Positions 60,937 to 64,000 of a stretch of 64,000 nt of DNA are shown piece after piece. Made by a program: the position numbers and the translations under genes. Origin of the DNA: Eucommia ulmoides (taxonomy: Eukaryota; Streptophyta; Magnoliopsida; Garryales; Eucommiaceae); assembly GCA_016647705.1 (NCBI GenBank), contig CM028327.1:42348017-42412016 (forward strand), written 5' to 3'. Every line of letters starts with the position of its first letter. Positions within the stretch are counted from its first letter, which is position 1. Under the pieces are notes generated by a model, which was not told the origin of the DNA, did no database searches, and saw only the letters and a list, made by a program, of their open reading frames with translations.

Positions 60937-61790
60937 ATGTTCCTTCACTCTCACTCTATCGTCTCACTCTCTAAATTGGTTGGACCAAACCAACGTTCGC
61001 TCTCTATCCTCTCTCTCACTCTAAACCCTAAGATCTCTCTATTGTCGCTCTCTCTCTTTCTCACTCTACCCAGTGCAAGTTCACTCTCTATCCTCTCTCT
61101 CACTCTAAACCTTAAAGATATCTCTATCTCTCTCATCAGATGCGGTGAAGAAATTGCATCAATCCAGAGTGATGTCGTTTCGGCATTAAACCTCGTCGAC
61201 GCCGCACTGGAACTCTTGTCTCGTTTTGAGATGGCTCTCGAGTTGAGAGCTCGTTCTCTGTTCTATCTCTGCCGGTACAAGGATGGAGACGATATGCCAC
61301 TGGACTCTACCAGATCCAACCACCGAACACCACTGCCATCCAGATCCAACCACCATCTTCTCCATCAGATCCAACCAAACCCGTCTTCTCCACCAGATCC
61401 CACCACCGAAGCCGTCGCCACCAAATCCGACCATCGAAATGCGACCGCCATCAAGATGATGATGCTCCAAACCAAACCAGATCCTATCACTAAAGCCATC
61501 GCCAGTGGAGAGTTCTGCAATCCAACGACGACAAAGAGGATAATGAAGATGATGGTTATAATTATATTTTCATCCCTTTATTTTACTATCTCTCTCTAGT
61601 TCATGGTATTTCTTATTTGTTTTCTATTTTTGTATTTTTTTTTCCCTCGGGTTTTGATGTCCGATTCGGCGATATTGTTCGTTTTGGCGGTGTTGATGTT
61701 TGTTTTTGGCGGTGGTGATGTTCATTTTCGATTTGGACAACCATCGACCACCACTAGCCAAATCCGGCAACCACCGCCGACCACCAGCTA
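60937..61790 (+). other. Exon-like, GC-richer block C with a captured gene fragment
   Basis: A leader with repeated TCTCTATCCTCTCTCTCACT is followed by a reading frame of 220 codons (60937-61599). Codons at about 61170-61285 read SDVVSALNLVDAALELLSRF and EMALELRARSLFYLCRYKD. That resembles a short segment of a conserved plant TPR-like protein of unknown role, from memory and unverified. The rest is Pro/Ser/Thr-rich (SNHRTPLPSRSNHH). Probably a captured exon inside a transposon rather than a gene. It precedes cluster C. Confidence 0.35.
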
Positions 61791-63210
61791 GATTAACGTT
61801 AACGTTAGTGGTTGTATGATTTTTGCTTGATTTGTAGTGGAGGTGGATAGGGTGTTCATTTTTTTTACGTTAACGTTAGTGGTTGTGTGATTTTTTTCAC
61901 ATATGTTTTTTGGGACAACATGAATGTGTTAACATTAACACATAAGAGATTTCTAAAAAATGTGCATTAACGTTAACACAAACATAATCCAAATACACAT
62001 TCAAATCTGAATTGAAAATTTTCTTAGGGTCTCTTTGGTTCTTAATTTTTTTAGGAAATTTTCAGATCTGAATTGAAATTTTTAAGATCTGAATTGGATT
62101 TTTGTTGTAACTATGAATGGTGGTGGAGGTGGAGGTGAAAGAGGTGTTAATTTTACGTTAACGTTGGTGTGTTTACGTGATTTTTTTTCCACACGTATTT
62201 TCTGAACAAACGTTAACGCAAACTCAACTCAAACATACATTCAGCTCAAAAAGACAAAATATCATATATACAGTTAATGTTAACGCACACCAATTTTCAA
62301 TTTTTGTACACATGTTTTTCTAGACAATATTTGACGTGTTAATGTTAACACAAACAAAACTCCAAAAAATGTGTATTTAACGCAAACGTTAGTGCTTTGT
62401 TTTTCATTTCTCACATATGATTTTTTTAGACAACATAAATGCGTTAATATTAACGCAGAAAGAGCCACCCAATAATGAGCATTAACGTTAACATCAGTGT
62501 TTTTTTTTTTTTTTTTTTTTTATCACATATGGATTTCCAGATAAATATGAATGCATTAACGTTAACACAAGAGACTCTCAGAAAAAATATGTATTAACGT
62601 TAACGCAAACTCAAACCAAATACACATTCAGCTCAAAAGGACAAAATTTTACATATGATAATTAACGTTAACGTACATAAGACAAAAATATGTGATAGGA
62701 CGTTAACGTAAATATTCAAGCAAAATATGTTAACACACAGAACCCTTAAAAAATAAAATATGTTAACGTTAAAACCCACAGTTCGATAGTAAAAAATAAG
62801 TTAACGTTTAATGCACAAAAATAAATGAGGAAAGATGCGGTAACGTGAAATACATAAAAAAAAAAAATATGAAAATGCGTTAACGTTAACGCACACAAAT
62901 AATGAGTTAACATTAACGCACTTAAAAATGAGTTAACGCGCGCACGCACACACACAACCCCCCCCCCCCCCCACAAGAATGGTGTATTGCTGAAAATGAG
63001 GACTGCGTTAATGCGACAGCAAAAAACATGACAGTAAAAAATGTGTTAACGTTAATGCACAAAATAGATGAGTACTGAGTTACCGTGACAGCAAAAAAAT
63101 AACATGAAATGCAATAATATTTTTAAGTTAACGTTAACGTCATGTGTGCATATTTTTATCTTCTTGCATAGGACAAAATGGAAAAAGTCATAAATAAACG
63201 TTAACAGGGG
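61790..63210. repeat. Cluster of AACGTTAACGTT palindromic words (cluster C)
   Basis: GTTAAC-centred words (ATTAACGTTAACGC, GCGTTAACGTTAACGC, GTGTTAATGTTAACAC and variants) occur about 20 times in 1.4 kb. They are spaced 30-100 bp apart in both half-site orders, with unrelated sequence between. Poly-T (62499-62521) and poly-C (62957-62972) runs lie inside. No coding capacity. Confidence 0.75.
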
Positions 63211-64000
63211 AGTCATAATGAAAGATTTTTTTTCTAAAGACTTTGTAAGGTCTGAATCCTCAATAATATCTCTATAGATGATTAAAAAATAAGAACCCAT
63301 TTCTTAATACCTCATACACCCATTATATTTTCAATTTGGTTATCCAAAACACACTCCATTATATTTTATTGACAAAAATAACCTCGCAACATAAAATAAA
63401 ATTTTCAAGTTTGGGATGAGTGTTTAAGTGGTCCCCAATATTTAGCACTCAACATATGTTAGGGGAGATGGTTGAACGCTAGACCTTCTATAAGGTAGGT
63501 AAGCTAAATATCCACTAGGCGACAAGCATTGTGATGTATTAAATTCATTTCAATATGGTTTAAATTTCCTATTTTACCCTTAACATTAAGTACACATATT
63601 TCCCAGTGTTTATATTTTTCTCTTTTTTTCTCTCCTTCTTCTCCAGCGAAAACCACTGTTATCGCAGTCGTCATTGACGGCTCAAGCGATTCTCTCCCTC
63701 TCTCTCTCTACCCCTGATGAAGTGGAGTGGCAATAAAATTTCCCCAAAAAAGTGGGTGAGAAAAATTAGATGAAGGCATTATTGGAGGTCCTTGATAAAG
63801 GTGGGAGGGGTGGGTGCCTAAAGCAATGATGTGGAGTAAAAGTAGCAAAAAGGCCACTCCTCTCTCTCTCCTCATGAAATGGGCCCATTTTACCATGTTA
63901 TTAAAAGGACTTTTGGGCCCTACAAAAATGGGCCCAATGTTGGTGGCTAACATAACACACAGCGCAAATTAGGATACTGGGCAAAATAATGGGAATCAAC
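63211..64000. other. Right-edge stretch, no supported gene
   Basis: Contains a CT-rich patch (63620-63712) and several GGGCCCA words (63885-63935) that look leader- or promoter-like. No exon is convincing before the window ends. Confidence 0.3.

Noticed and set aside
63466-63530. tRNA- or SINE-like text (GAACGCTAGACCTTCTATAA)
   Set aside because: No acceptable cloverleaf or A/B box pair.

Overview
This is AT-rich nuclear DNA from a flowering plant, most likely a eudicot. It shows intron-split plant genes, plant LTR-retrotransposon lineages and many short non-autonomous DNA transposons. The species cannot be named from the sequence alone.

Two genuine host genes sit convergently at the left end. 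The first (341-5725, +, six exons, 681 codons) is an alkaline/neutral invertase of the organelle-targeted type, with its core promoter at the window edge. The second (13264-7242, -, three exons, 328 codons) is a gibberellin 2-oxidase. The first hydrolyses sucrose inside the cell and the second inactivates gibberellin; nothing in the sequence ties them beyond adjacency. Their introns are full of miniature elements: a SINE, hairpin MITEs, a head-to-tail MITE array, and a hAT MITE with its target duplication.

From about 14 kb to the end no intact host gene is visible; the rest is layered transposon debris. In order: a 2.6-kb solo-LTR-like block (14692-17320); an exon-like block followed by a cluster of GTGAA..TTCAC palindromes (17.4-18.7 kb); an apparently perfect 406-bp tandem duplication (19087-19894); two LTR-like pieces on the minus strand (19.9-22.6 kb); and a decayed Ty3/gypsy element of Tat type (about 23.7-31.1 kb, -). 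The Tat element carries two related ORF remnants antisense to its pol and a hAT MITE inside its gag. Next comes a structurally complete Ty1/copia element (31746-38176, -) with TSD TAAGA and a gag-pol frame broken by only two stop codons. After it lie a second exon-like block with palindromic words, long AT-rich stretches, and a three-level nest. In the nest a hAT MITE (48456-55034) contains a Mutator-type foldback (48472-54487), which contains a short-LTR copia element (48633-53402). All three target-site duplications are perfect. Beyond it are a 5'-truncated copia element (56.2-59.1 kb), further MITEs, and a third exon-like block followed by a cluster of AACGTTAACG words (61.8-63.2 kb).

The two most unusual signals are the nest with all its TSDs readable and the recurring layout of a GC-richer exon-like block beside an AT-rich field of one repeated palindromic word, with a different word each time. 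The latter may be an undescribed type of non-autonomous element.
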